Positions 1-12,917 of a DNA stretch of 64,000 bases are shown here, piece by piece (position 1 is the first letter of the stretch; every line of letters begins with the position of its first letter). The notes beneath the pieces are model-generated. The model made no database searches and was not told where the DNA came from. It saw only the letters and a list, made by a program, of their open reading frames with translations. This DNA is from Mercenaria mercenaria (Eukaryota > Mollusca > Bivalvia > Venerida > Veneridae), in contig NC_069362.1 of assembly GCF_021730395.1 (NCBI RefSeq), positions 92,458,001 through 92,522,000 on the forward strand, written 5' to 3'. Position numbers and translations under genes: made by a program.

Positions 1-1281
1 AGATAAAACAGGGCATTTATCTCAATCTTGATTTATTTTCATTCATATTTTGAAATCCAGCATCCATTCAGTCAATTAAGCTAAAAAGGTCTAGATCTGA
101 GATCAGCCTAAGTTATGTATGGTGTGTGTGTGTGGGGGGGGATTGTGTTCACTTTATATTTTTATATGCCCATTTTGAGAAAAACACAACACAATATGGA
201 ATTGTATTGTACGTCGGTCAACATTTTCTGTTTCCTGACATAGAACAGCTTTACAGGATCACTTGAAGATGACTGTTTTTGGTTTTAGGTCCAGTAGGTC
301 AAAGGTCCAGGTCACAGTGACTAAGAGACTGAAAAAGGTTTTTAACTCAATCATAAAATATAACAGGTGCAACTTTCAAACTTTACATAATGACTAAGTA
401 CCACTAAAGGAAGATCCCTATTATTATGGGGGTCAAAACAAATTGTTTTTTTAAAACCTCATAGTACAGGTGGTCAATCACATTGAAGCAACATTTTTAT
501 AGCTTTTGTCTCTTTTCGTATATACTACTAAAGATAACTTATACCCAAGATTTATTTAAGGAACAAAATAAGTAATTACGTATAGTTTAGTTAGATCCCT
601 ATTAGAAATGAATATTTTTTGGTTTTTATAAAATTTCATAATTACGCCCCCCCCCCCCCCCACACACACACACTCTCCCACTCCTTTAATATGAAAGTAT
701 TTAAAAAGCTGATTATTTCTTTGCATTTCAATATACTTGTAAATTATAGTTTTACATTTCTGTTTGATAGACATCGAGATAATTCAACAATGTGAATCAA
801 AAGGCAAGTTTTAAACTGTGCATAGCTTCAGAATTAACTTATTTTCAGTCTGTTTTGGTTCAGCAACCAAATTACACAAATGGAGGTAATAATTATTTCA
901 CAAACTTGCTTTTCTAATGAATTTTGGCTAAATATACACTTGTTAATGGAATTGTTTGACAAATCTTGTATACATATCATTCTGTAGGCTAAGAAAGTTT
1001 CTCTGTTTTGTTGGGCAACAAGGATAGGAAAATAAAATTTGAAAAATACCTGCAGTGAAAATCTTACATGAATTAGGCTCGCGGAGAACATCAATAAGTG
1101 TAGGTGATCAGATGATAAAGTTAGAAAATAAATACATTACTTGACCAAAATCTGGTTACCCACCTTTAAAGGTTTTTTATGAAAAAAAAGCACATCTAAT
1201 AGAGATCTTTCTCAGTGTATTGGACCCTTTGTCTAATAGAATAGTCAGTGGTATTAAAGCAGCATGTTATAACATCCTTCG
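1..1281. other. Intergenic, no gene seen
   Basis: AT-rich sequence without a supportable gene. It contains a short TG/G run at 121-140, a fragment with an AGGTCA-type motif at 290-320, and a poly-C plus CA run near 646-675. The open frames here are short, cross simple sequence and show no family features. Confidence 0.6.
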
Positions 1282-2022
1282 TTTTTAGCTTAACTATTCA
1301 AAGAATAGGTAGAGCTATTGGACTCACCCATGCGTTGGCGTCTGCATCTATGCTGGCGTTCAGTTTGGTTAAGTTTTTGTATGTAAGCTGGTATCTCAGT
1401 AACCACGAATGAGAATGGATTGAAACTTCACAAACTTATTCACTGTGATAAACTGACTTACAGTGCACAGGTTCCATAACTCTATTTTGCTCTTTACAAA
1501 ATTATGCCCCTTTTTCGCCTTAGAAATTTTTGGTTAAAGTTTTATATGTAAGCTGGTATCTCAGTACCCACTGATGGGAATGAATTGAAGCTTCACATAC
1601 TTGTTCACTGTGATGATCTGACATGCAGTGCACAGGTTCCATAGCTCTACTTTGCATTTTTACAAAATTATGCCCCTTTTTCAACTTAGCAGTTTTTGGT
1701 TAAGTTTTTGTATGTAAGCTGGTATCTCAGTACCCACTAATGGGAATGGATTGAAACTTCACACACTAGTTCACTGCAATGATCTGACATGCAGTGCACA
1801 GGTTCCATAACTCTACTTTGCAAAATTATGCCCCTTCTTTGACTTAGCAGTTTTTGGTTAAGTTCAACAATTGTCCATTGTTATGAGCTGATATGTGTTT
1901 TACAGGTTCCATAACCCTGTTTTGCAATTTTACAAAATTATGCCCCTTTTTCGACTTTAATATTCATTCTATTGACAAGGCTGTTGAATAGTCGAGCGTT
2001 GCTGTCCTCCGACAGCTCTTGT
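1282..2022 (+). repeat. Bivalve interspersed repeat, AGCTCGACTATTC family
   Basis: It begins TTTTTAGCTTAACTATTC and ends GAATAGTCGAGCG...GACAGCTCTTGTT. The first and last parts contain complementary AGCTCGACTATTC / GAATAGTCGAGC motifs. Inside, a unit of about 170 bp (GTATGTAAGCTGGTATCTCAG to AAAATTATGCCCC) recurs about three times. Further copies lie at 2541-3100, 47244-47579 and, reversed, 51515-52565. No protein coding is visible; it is a non-autonomous repeat whose mobilising partner I cannot identify. Confidence 0.75.
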
Positions 2023-2540
2023 TATATTTACTGTCAGAAAGGCCAACTACATTATGCTGGATTGGTATCAAGATAATTATTGTATTACCTCCCTTTAGAG
2101 TGGAAACATTAAAAAGCAATTTATTTGTCTTCATTTCAATAGAATTTCTTGTTACATGTACACATTTTCATTTTATAACTATTGGTATGATAGTCTGATT
2201 TTAAAGAAAACTTTGAAAACTTAGAATAATTTATTAATTTTCTGTCAGTCCTGGTTGCACAACTGAGATAGAAACGACGGGATGTGGTGGTAATTTCATG
2301 AATTTTTATTTCTATTGAATTGTTGCTATGTGTAAAGTAATCAACGCAAATCATTTACAAATGTACTACTATAATGTTCCTGTCTCAGTTTACCACCAAC
2401 ACCATTATCATCCATAAGAGGTTCGTCAAAATCCCGAGACCAAATTTGTAGAAAGGTTCAGTACCAAGGCTAGTTTCACATATCTTACGTATTTTCCAGT
2501 TGATTGATTTTTGATGGAGTTTTGGCCCCCTAAAGGACAT

Positions 2541-3100
2541 TTTTAGCTTGACTATTTAAAGAATAGTTTGAGCTATTCTACTCACCATGATGTTGGCGTC
2601 GGCATCACACCTTGGTTATAGTTGTGCATGCAAGAACATATTATAGCTATTATTTAAAGGCATATACTTTGAAACTTATTTTTTTTTCTTTTTCTACGTC
2701 TATAACCAACCTCACTGGATCAAGGCCCATAATTCTGACATGCACTTTGGCCAAATTATGCCCACTTTGGGACGTAGATCCTGATTAAAGTTTTACATGC
2801 AAGTTACTATCTCAAAAACTAATGCAAATATTGAATTGAAACTTCATGTTTCTTCGGGTTTATAAAACTAGGTCATAGCATCAAGTCCCATAACTCTGAC
2901 ATGTATTTTGCAAAATTATGTCCCCTTTTGAACTTAAAAACTTATGGTTAAAGTTTTGCATGCAAATTACTATCTTCAGATTGAATGCAGATACTGGATT
3001 GAAACTCTATAGATATTTTAACATTTTGGGTAATATTCCTGCTTCTGGGACAACAATTCGAATAGTTGAGCATTGGCTGTCTTACGGACAGCTCTTGTTT
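2541..3100 (+). repeat. Second copy of the AGCTCGACTATTC family
   Basis: It begins TTTTAGCTTGACTATTTAAAG and ends GAATAGTTGAGCATTGG...GACAGCTCTTGTTT. The interior keeps the AAAATTATG(C/T)CC blocks but is more diverged than the copy at 1282. The 94-codon open frame across its end is accidental. Confidence 0.7.
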
Positions 3101-3529
3101 ATAAAGTTTGTCTGGACTACCTCTGCACTACTGACTGAATTTGATGATTTTGGTGGAGTTATGGGAATAAAAAAGCTCTATTTCACTATGTTTGCACTCT
3201 AGCACCATCATCTTATCATCAATAAAATCTTAAAAGATTTATAATAGGTCAGATTGGAATAGCAAGTATGAGCCCTTGATTGATTAAAAAATAAAAATGT
3301 CTTATTTCACTTTGTTTATAATTGAACACCTTTATTTCTTACCTAATTATAGTTGTTTACACATATACAAATATATACTTATGAGATTTTTTTTCAAATT
3401 TGAATATGGGCAAATCAGATTATTAGGTTGAGAGTTATAATTTTATGCCCTTGAATTATTAAAAAAATGTTTAAAGTTTGGTCTATTTTGTATTCATTTT
3501 CAATTGAATTGATATCATGCTGACATTTA

Positions 3530-4825
3530 TAAAGTCACTGTCATCTCCAAGTACTGGAGTGGTCATACTATTGATTGATAAAGTCACTGCCATCTCCAAG
3601 TACTGGAGTGGTCAGACCATTGATTGATAAAGTCACTGTCATCTCCGAGTACTTGAGTGGTCAGACTATTGATTGATAAAAGTCACTGTCATCTCCGAGT
3701 ACTTGAGTGGTCAACTGATTAAGTCACTGTCATCTCCGAGTACTTGAGTGGTCATACTATTGATTGATAAAGTCACTGCCATCTCCAAGTACTGGAGTGG
3801 TCAGACCATTGATTGATAAAGTCACTGTCATCTCCAAGTACTGGAGTGGTCAGACTATTGATTGATAAAAGTCACTGTCATCTCCGAGTACTTGAGTGGT
3901 CAACTGATAAAGTCACTGTCATCTCTGAGTACTGGACTGGTCAGTTGATAAAGTCACTGTCATCTCTGAGTACTGGAGTGGTCAATTGATAAAGTCACTG
4001 TCATCTTTGAGTACTGGAGTGATCAGACTATTGATTGATAAAAGTCACTGTCATCTCCGAGTACTGGAGTGGTCAGACTATTGATTGATAAAAGTCACTG
4101 TCATCTCCGAGTACTGGAGTGGTCAGACTATTGATTGATAAAGTCACTGTCATCTCCGAGTACTGGAGTGGTCAGACTATTGATTGATAAAGTCACTGTC
4201 ATCTCCGAGTACTGGAGTGGTCAGACTATTGATTGATAAAAGTCACTGTCATCTCCGAGTACTGGAGTGGTCAATTGATAAAGTCACTGTCATCTCTGAG
4301 TACTGGAGTGGTCAGACTATTGATTGATAAAAGTCACTGTCATCTCTAAGTACTGGAGTGGTCAGACTATTGATTGATAAAGTCACTGTCATCTCCGAGT
4401 ACTGGAGTGGTCAACTGATAAAGTCACTGTCATCTCCGAGTACTGGAGTGGTCAATTGATAAAGTCACTGTCATCTCTGAGTAATGGAGTGGTCAGACTA
4501 TTGATTGATAAAAGTCACTGTCATCTCCGAGTACTGGAGTGGTCAACTGATAAAGTCACTGTCATCTCTGAGTACTGGACTGGTCAACTGATAAAGTCAC
4601 TGTCATCTCCGAGTCCTGGAGTGGTCAGACTATTGATTGATAAAAGTCACTGTCATCTCCGAGTACTGGAGTGGTCAACTGATAAAGTCACTGTCATCTC
4701 TGAGTACTGGACTGGTCAACTGATAAAGTCACTGTCATCTCCGAGTCCTGGAGTGGTCAGACTATTGATTGATAAAGTCACTGTCATCTCCGAGTACTGG
4801 AGTGGTCAGACCATTGATTGATGAG
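3530..4825. repeat. Minisatellite, alternating 41- and 49/50-bp units
   Basis: About 27 tandem units with the core GTCACTGTCATCTCCGAGTA followed by CTGGAGTGGTCA. Two unit forms exist: a short one of 41 bp whose tail is ACTGATAAA, and a long one of 49-50 bp whose tail is GACTATTGATTGATAAA(A). The forms are mixed along the array rather than in blocks. A 121-codon frame at 4456-4821 runs through it only because unit lengths happen to keep phase locally. No coding function is claimed. Confidence 0.95.
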
Positions 4826-7640
4826 TTATGTTCTCTTGATTAAGTAAACATTTATAGGCAGTTTAGCTCTTGTATTACTGTACTTTTGTACCAAACTCTG
4901 TATGTGAGTTCATGTGCCAGTGTACATAGCTTGAGTTGAGAGAAACCGCAATAAAGGGCTGCATGCAGTCATCTTTCATTTTTGCTTTTATTGATAAGTT
5001 ATGATTTCTTACAATTTCCTATTTACTTTTAACTATCTCCCTTTCTATTTTCCCCCGAGAATTAAAATGTATCACAAACATTAAACTGCTTAACATTTAT
5101 GTTTGTCTTCACCGTCTTTAATTGTGTTATGCCCAGATACTGGATATCTTTAATTTAAATGAAGGGTTATGGGGAGACATGTGCTTTTTCAAATTTGTTT
5201 TGGATTTACATTTAATCATGACAAGGTCCGTGTACAACAGGATATGATTACAATTTACAAGAATTTTAGATGATTATTTTCACGTGTAAAGAGGTACACG
5301 TTTGTATGTATATAAATAAAATAATTCTTGGAAGGTAGTTCAGTATTTTTATAATTCTCAAATACAGACATTTTACCAATTCAGACAATATTGTTCAAAG
5401 AAAAATGTTGAATACTTACAAATTTTGATCTGGTTGTGAAATTGTTAAACCATATAGTTACATACAACATTTAGGCTTTACTGATTTGTTTTAATCTATT
5501 ATCATGAATGTCAAAGTTAAGACAAATTATTTGTCAAAGCCAGCTGATTTCCCCAAAAACTCTTTGTCCCCATATGAGTACACATCATAAAAATCCTCAT
5601 CCCAAACAAAATCACAATCAATGAATCCACTTTAGAGTTTGAAATTTGACAATAATTAAAACTGCTGTAGGCTAGGCATTATGTGTGTCACACACTGAGA
5701 GGTCTGATGGCAATGAAAACAATAAGTTATGTGGAGTTGGCGACATTTGCAAGGAAAGCAAAAAAGAACATGGTGTACATCTAGTCACAGATTTCTCCAG
5801 TTAATACTATTAAATCAGTTGATTTAAGACCGATCTCACCAGTTTCTGTGTTTGTTTTGATTACCATTGCTCATGGCAAGAAATACACTATTTATTCTAA
5901 ATCATAAGCTTTTCTGTTCAGGATAAGGTTCTGTACAAGACTGCTCTCTGATAAGACTTCTCGTGTTTTTCGTTACGTATTTTCTGCTAAATTTTTAATG
6001 GATTCTGCTGTGAGTTTAAAACAAGATTTGATACTTCTATGCGGCATGCTCTGGTATGCTCTGGTAAGTTCAACCTGGCCGAGGGCATTTAATGCACATT
6101 TCTTTCACAGTTCTATTTACGTAGGTGAGTAATGAACTAACCTTCTGGTTTTTCCGAATTCTGTACTATAATTGTAGTACATTTACCATCCTGGTTCTTT
6201 ATGATACATTATTACTTGAAAAGTTAGAATGCGCACATTGTATTATGTACACATATACATGTATGAGTTTGATGGATACTCTTTGCACTATCAAGTCTCT
6301 ATGTGGCTTAAATAAACTGTTCATTTTTTCATCAAAATATGTTTCTTCCTTTTCGGCTAACTGAGCTATATTAGCATTGGTGGGTGCTCCAGTGAAAATT
6401 GTCAATGGCCACTGCCAGAAAACCTTGAAAATCACTTGAAGATGTTCTACAGACTTAGGTCAGAGGCATCTTTATATCTCAAATAGAAAAAGAATAACAG
6501 CTGTGTATAATGTTCAACAAAATATTCCAAAGCCAAAAAGCATATTAAACTCTGATGCACTTCAAACAGCAATTGCTAATTTATAGGCATCATGACTACT
6601 GAAATATTAAAAATTCATACATCAAAACTTTTAAAATAAGACAATACTCCTAGTTCACTTCTTTTTTGTGTTTATCTCTATATATTGCACACTACATGGC
6701 TCTTTTTATATCCAGTGTGTTCAACTGCAAAGTTAGGACCCCTGGATTAATCTACATTTCAAAATTTGACAGAATAAGCTTAAAACGTAAGTAATTTTAA
6801 CAGGAACTTCACCAAAGACATGTTACTCATCATATGATCTCAATCAGGTTATATGTACATCCATTACTATGAATTTTTAACATTACCAGTAAATTTATTA
6901 CTTCCCTTTAGTTTGCATACAAATATGTTTTGTTTCTGTATCTCAGTTATATATCTGTAAATGAAAATTACATCTCTGTCAATATTTTGAAATGTGATTC
7001 TTACTGCATGACGGATATACATTTTGACAATTGTGCACTCTTGTTTAAATAACTTTTAATTAGGTTAAAATTTGACAATATTTAGAAATTAACACCATTT
7101 TATTAGACTGGCTTCAATCCTCATGCTTGCTCCGTCATTTTCATCATTACCAATGGAAGTAACTCTAGCAGGTTGTTTCTATATTTGCATTTATATTGGC
7201 ATTTGCTCCGAACGTAAGCCTAATAATTATGTCTGAGAAGAAAAATGGCATAATTATACAAAATTTGAATAATCTCGGGATTTATGTTGCGCACCATTTT
7301 CATGGCGAATATGCTTTCCTGAAACAGAAATAAGAATGTGTCCTTTTATCCTCTTTGTTATAACAATTAAAAGTTTGAAATTTCGGAGCTTAATTGTGTA
7401 CGGCTCTTTAAGGGCAGGTCCCTTTCTTAAAAGAAGTTTGACTTACAAGATTGCATAAAAAATACCAATAGAATTTCAGGATAGCAGTCACATGATTAAA
7501 CTTAATTTGAATATATTAAATAACCTACTTATTAAAATTCATGTGCCCAGACCACATCATAGGAAGCCAGCATCCGTTGCCGAAAGATCTTATCATTTAT
7601 GAGCTAATAGGCATTTACCATGTCTCCTCTTTAGACTGCT
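4826..7640. other. Intergenic, no gene seen
   Basis: AT-rich unique-looking sequence. I see no splice-bounded coding exon, RNA gene or clear repeat. Two overlapping opposite-strand frames near 6.1-6.4 kb have no family features and are probably chance. Confidence 0.5.
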
Positions 7641-8757
7641 TTAAGAGTCTGTAACTACCTAGAAGGAGTGGTATATTGTTTTGCTGATGTCAGTCTGTCG
7701 GTTTCTGGATGATAACTGAAGAATGCTTGGGCCTAGGATCATGAAAGTTAATAGGGAGATTGGTCATGACTAGCAGATGACCCCTATTGAATTCAAGATC
7801 AGTAGGTCAAAGGTCAAGGTCACAGTGACTCGTAAAAGTTAAACCGCTTCCAGGATAACTTGAGAACGCCTAGGCCTAGGATCACTCAACTTCATAGGGA
7901 GGTTGATCATGCCCAGCAAATTACCCCTGTTGATTTTGAGATCAGTAGGTCAAAGGTCAAGGTCACAGGAGCCTTATATAGGTAATCCGTTTCTGGATGA
8001 TATCTCTAGTACCCTTGGGCCTATGATGTTTAAATTTATCATGGAGGTTGGTCATCATCAGCAGATGACTTCTAATGATTTTCAGGTCACTGGGCCAAAG
8101 GTCAAGGTCCAAGGGGCCTTATATATATAAGAAATCTGTTTCTGGGTGATATCTCTAGTACAGTTGGGCCTAGGATTTTCAAATTTTACATGGAGGTTGG
8201 TCATCACTGGCCAGTTGACCCATATTTATTTTTAGGTCACTGGGCTAAAGGTCAAGGTCATAGCCACCTTATGTACGAAATGTATTATTCTCAGAGCTAT
8301 CATTTTTCACAGGGTGATTGGTCTTCTTAAGTAGATGACCCATATTTATTTTTGGGGTCACTTGGTCAGAGGTCAAGGTCACAAGGTCCCAGTTGGTTAA
8401 ATCCATTTCTGATTATTATCTTGAGAACTATTTGACTTCGAGCCTTCATATTTTATTGGATGTTAAGTCTCCTAATAATTTTCGGGTCATGAAGTCAAAG
8501 GTCAAGGTCAGTTAGGGTCAAATCCATTTTAAAGCAATATCTTACGATCTGTTTGGCCTACATACTTCAAATTTCTTGGATTGATTGGTCTCCTTTAGTA
8601 CATGATCTAGCAATTTCAGGTCACTGGGTCAAAGGTCAAGGTCACTTAGCATCAAATCCTTATATATCAACCCAGTCTCCTTCAGAAGATGACCCATAAT
8701 ACTTTCTGGGTCACGGGGTCAAAAGTCAAGCTCACTTTGGGTAAAATCCATTTTTAA
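7640..8757 (+). repeat. AGGTCAAGGTCA (DR0) tandem-unit repeat, left part
   Basis: Units of roughly 120-145 bp, each ending in a block close to GGTCAAAGGTCAAGGTCAC. Such blocks occur near 7803, 7950, 8094, 8238, 8366, 8493 and 8628, with a decayed one near 8718. The element is interrupted at about 8758 by AGCTCACCTG-family repeats and resumes at about 11971, where the phrase CTACATACTTCAAAT seen near 8558 reappears. Confidence 0.75.
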
Positions 8758-10203
8758 CTGACCTGAGCACGAAGTACTCAAAGGTGAGCTTTATGATCGC
8801 CCTGTGTCCGTCGTCTGTTTGACTTTTAACACTCTAGAGGTCACAATGTTGGCCCAATCTTAATGAAACTAGGTCAGAATGTTACTCTCAATAAAATCTT
8901 TGACGAGTTCGATATTGAGTCATCTGGGGTCAAAAACCAGGTCACCAGCTCAAATCAAAGGAAAAGCTTGTTAACACTCTAGAGGCCACATTTCTGAAAA
9001 TATCTATATGAAACTTGGTCAGAATTTAAACCTTGATGATCTTTAGGTAAAGTTCGAATAGGTCACCAGCTCAAATCAAAGGAAAAGTTTGTTAACACTC
9101 TAGAGGCCACATTTATGATAATATCCCTATGAAACTTGTTCAGAATGTTTGTCTTGGTGATCTTAAGGTAAAGTTCAAATCTGGGTCAGGTGGGATTAAA
9201 AACTAGGTCAACAGGTCAAATCAAAGGAAACACTCTAAAGGCCACATTTATGACTGTATCTTTGTGAGCCCCATGTGGTTCTGGGACGATCTGTGTATGA
9301 AAAGAATTGGAACCATTGCCTCACCCTTACATGATCGTAAGAGGCGACTAATAGGGTCTTAACACTTGGTTTTGCAGTATCTCTGTGATTCCAGCAGGTA
9401 TGCAAATTTTAATTCCATACCTCATGTTTTTATTTCGATGTAAATGAGATATAGAATCAAAATTTGTAGTCCTGTTTGGCGCCATATAACCTATACTGTG
9501 TTGGTGCGCCGTAAAACCCAAATAAATACATAAGAATCTTCATGAAACTTAGTCAGAATGTTAACCTTGATGATCTATAGGTCAAGTTCGAATCTTGGTC
9601 ATGTAGGGTCAAAAACTAGGTCACCAGGTAAAATCAAAGAAAAAGCCAGTTAACACTAGACGCCGCATTTATGACCATACCTTAATGAAGCTTGGTCAGA
9701 ATGTTAATCTTGAAGATCTTTAGGTCATGTTTCAATCTGGGTCAGGTGGGGTCAAAAACTAGGTCACCAGGTCAAATCAAAGGTAAAGCTTGTTAACACT
9801 CTACAGACCTAATTTTAAGTTTGAAACACGTGGGAATTGATCAAAATGTTTGTCTTGATGACCTCTAGGTTAGATTCGAATCTAGGTCATGTGGACTTAA
9901 AAACTAGGTCACCAGGTCAAATCAAAGGTAAAGCTGGTTAACAATCTTGAGGTCAAATTTATGACTGTATCTTCATGAAACTTGGTCAGAATGTTAATCT
10001 TGATCTTTAGGTCAAGTTCGAATCTGGGTAATGTGGGGTCAAAAATTTGGTCACAAGGTCAAATTAAAGGAAACACTAGTTAACACTCTAGAGGCCACAT
10101 TTATGACCCTATCTTAATGAAACTTGGTCAGAATGTTAATCTTGATAATCTTTAGGTCAATAGGTCAGATGGGCGATGCAGGGCCTTCATGGCCCTCTTG
10201 TTT
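8758..10203 (+). repeat. AGCTCACCTGAGC-family repeat with AGGTCA units
   Basis: It starts with CTGACCTGAGCACGAAGTAC and a GATCGCCCTGTGTCCGTCG head, and ends GGGCGATGCAGGGCC...GGCCCTCTTGTTT. The interior has units of about 150 bp with AAACTAGGTCACCAGGTCAAA. It is a non-autonomous repeat inserted into the DR0 repeat, and is itself interrupted by a short SINE-like repeat at about 9265-9531. Confidence 0.75.
9265..9531 (+). mobile_element. SINE-like short interspersed repeat
   Basis: A 265-bp block that breaks the AGGTCA unit pattern. It holds CATGATCGTAAGAGGCGACT and ends GTTGGTGCGCCGTAAAACCC followed by an AAATAAATA tail. That tail resembles the GTGTCGGTG-GTTAAACCC ends of the SINEs at 29362 and 13877. 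I see no good RNA polymerase III box A, so the tRNA head is absent or decayed. Confidence 0.6.
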
Positions 10204-10312
10204 AAGATACAGCCTTGAAATTTGGATGACATGTACAGTTTAGTAAACCGATCTTAAAACTGAATTTCAGTGACCATAAATTTGACCTACAGACCTACTT
10301 TCTTGTTTTTAG

Positions 10313-11695
10313 CTCACCTGAGCAATGCTCAGGTGAGTTTTTGTGATCGCTCGATGTCCGGGGTCCGTCGTCTGTCTGTCTGTCGTCTGTCAACATTTAG
10401 CTGGTGTATGCGATAGAGGCTGTATTTTTCAATTGATCTTTATAAAATTTGGTCAGAATGATTAACTTGATAAAATCTAGGCCGAGTTCGAAAATGTGTC
10501 ATCTGGGGTCAAAAATTAGGTCACTGGGTCAGATCAAAGAAAAACCTTGTGTATGCGATAGAGGCTGTATTTTTCAGTAAGTCTTCATGAATTTTAGTCA
10601 GAATGATAACCTTGATGAAATCTAGGCCGAGTTCGAAAATGGGTCATCTGGGGTCAAAAACTAGGTCACTAGGTCAAATCAAAGAAAAACCTTGTGTATG
10701 TGTTAGAGGGTGTATTTTTCAATTAATCTTCATGAGTTTTGGTCAGAATGAATGCCTTGATAAAATATAGGTCAAGATCGAATATGGGTCATCTGGGGTC
10801 AAAAAGTAGGTAACTAGGTTAAATCAAAGGAAAACCTTGTGCATGCGATAGAGGCTGTATTTTTCAATTGATATATATGAAATTAAGTCAGAATGATAAC
10901 CTTGATGAAATCTAGGCCGAGTTTGAAAGTGGGTCATCTGAGGTCAAAAAGTAGGTCACTAGGTCAAATCAAAGAAAAACCTTGTGTATGAGATAGAGGC
11001 TGTATTTTTCAATTGATATTCATGAAGTTAAGTCAGTATGATTGCCTTGATGAAATCTAGATAGAATTGGAATATGGGTCATCTAGGGTCAAAAAGTAGG
11101 TCACTAGGTTAAATCAAAGAAAAACCTCGTGTATGCGATAGAGGCTGTATTTTTCAACTGATCTTCATGAAATTTTGTCAGAATGATAGCCTTGATGAAA
11201 TCTAGATAAAATTCTAATATGGGTCATCTGGGTTCAAAAACTAGGTCACTAGGTCAAATCAAGGAAAAAGCTTGTGTATGCAATAGGGGCTGCATTTTGG
11301 TCAGATTAGTTGCCTTGATGAAATCTAAGTCAAGTTCGAATATGGGTAATCTGGGATCAAAAACTAGGTCACTAGGTCAAATCAAAGAAAAACCTTGTGT
11401 ATGCGATAGAGGCTGTATTTTTCAATTGATCTTCATGAAATTTGGTAAGAATGAAAGCCTTGATGAAATCTAGGTCAAGTTCGAATATGGGTCATCTGGG
11501 GTCAAAAACTAGGTCACTAGGTCAAATCAAAGAAAATACTTGTTTATACTCAAGATTTTTGCTCCAATTTTAATGATAATTGGTCAGAATATTTATTTCC
11601 ACGAAATCACTAGGTCAAACATGTTTACACTGTTATGGTGTGTTATGGTGTGTTTCTCAGGTTAGCGACCTAGGGCCATCTTGGCCCTCTTGTTT
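10313..11695 (+). repeat. AGCTCACCTGAGC-family repeat, well preserved
   Basis: It begins TTTTTAGCTCACCTGAGCAA, with an imperfect hairpin AGCTCACCTGAGCAATGCTCAGGTGAG, then GATCGCTCGATGTCC and GTCTGTCTGTCG. It ends GCGACCTAGGGCC...GGCCCTCTTGTTT. About eight internal units of roughly 150 bp each carry GGGTCATCTGGGGTCAAAAA and AGGTCACTAGGTCAAATCAA. The last 275 bp before 11970 belong to an older related copy into which this one inserted. Confidence 0.8.
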
Positions 11696-11970
11696 AAGAT
11701 ACAGACTTGAAATTTGGATGACATGTACAATTTAGCACATCAATCTTAAAACTGACTTTCAGTGAGCATGAATATTACCTACTGACCTACTTTCTTGTTT
11801 TTTAAGATACAGCCTTGAAATTACGAAGACATGTACAGTTTTGCATACTGATCTTAAAACTGACTTTCAGTGACCTACTGACCTACTTTCTTAATATTTT
11901 AGCATCAGTTTGACATTTGAAAACATGTAGCTCATATTACTCAGATGAGCGATCCAGGGTCATCATGACC

Positions 11971-12355
11971 CTCTTGTTGATCAATATCTTAAAGGTCTGT
12001 TTGACCTACATACTTCAAATTTTATAGGACGGTTGGTTTCCTTTTTGTAATTGACCTCTAGCACTCTTGAATCTGGATCAAAGGTCAAGGTCATTTGATA
12101 TATATGGCTTATCTGGCTACCGACTAGAATATCTTTTTTTTTAGGAAAAATAATTCTGTTATATATTCTGACTTCATCAGTCTTGGCTCTGATTATCCTG
12201 CGTTTTGAGAAGAAAAGGGACATAATTATACAAAATTTGAATAGCCTCAGGAGTTACCCCAGTGAACAAAACAAAGGGTCTCAACAGAGACTTATCTATG
12301 GCTATCAGGGGCCGTGGCATATGTGTTTTTCAAAAAGCTCTTGTTTATCGTAAAG
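11971..12355 (+). repeat. DR0 repeat, right part
   Basis: Continuation of the repeat broken at 8757. It includes one more GATCAAAGGTCAAGGTCAT block near 12068 and a 3' portion with GGGACATAATTATACAAAATTT that is also seen near 7240. It ends near AAAAGCTCTTGTTT. Confidence 0.6.
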
Positions 12356-12917
12356 TTAAAATAAGAATCTCTTGATAGACCTTAACCCTATTTGTTTGTT
12401 GGCTTTAAGCTAACATCCATGCAAGAGGACAGGTATTATGATGCAAAAATGACAGTATAATAAAAATGTCATCTTCCCTAGATTTCTTTCTCACAATTTG
12501 AACATTTCCTAACTTTAAAAATTTCAAAATGAAAGTCAAAATGACAATACAGGATTGAAATTCTTACTGAACAATATTCATAAATAAGAAGTAGATCTAT
12601 CTTTAAAAAGATACTTGGCCGCATTTAGCAAGTGCACTTTACGCTACGAAACATGCATGCACTCTGCACTTTTACATAAGATCGAGTATTTATAAAGCGG
12701 AACAAAATGCAGTAGTTTTTAAAGTAAAGTGTTCATGTTTTTAAGTAGAACACATATTTTACATCATAATTATATTAATCATAATCTAGGAAACTTTAAC
12801 AAAAATAAGATTAAAAGGAGGAGCCGAAAAGTATAGTGTCTGAATACAGACTAATACATTGGTCTGGCAATATCTGACAAAAACACTACATTGATACAGG
12901 TAAATCTAGATATTTCT
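12356..12917. other. Intergenic, no gene seen
   Basis: Unique-looking AT-rich sequence. No exon, RNA gene or repeat recognised. Confidence 0.5.

Noticed and set aside
4456-4821. 121-codon open frame with repeated peptide
   Set aside because: It is a translation of the 41/49-bp minisatellite; the frame stays open only because of unit lengths and breaks at other units.
3530-4825. CRISPR-like repeat array
   Set aside because: Eukaryotic context, no unique spacers, and units are contiguous variants of one another.
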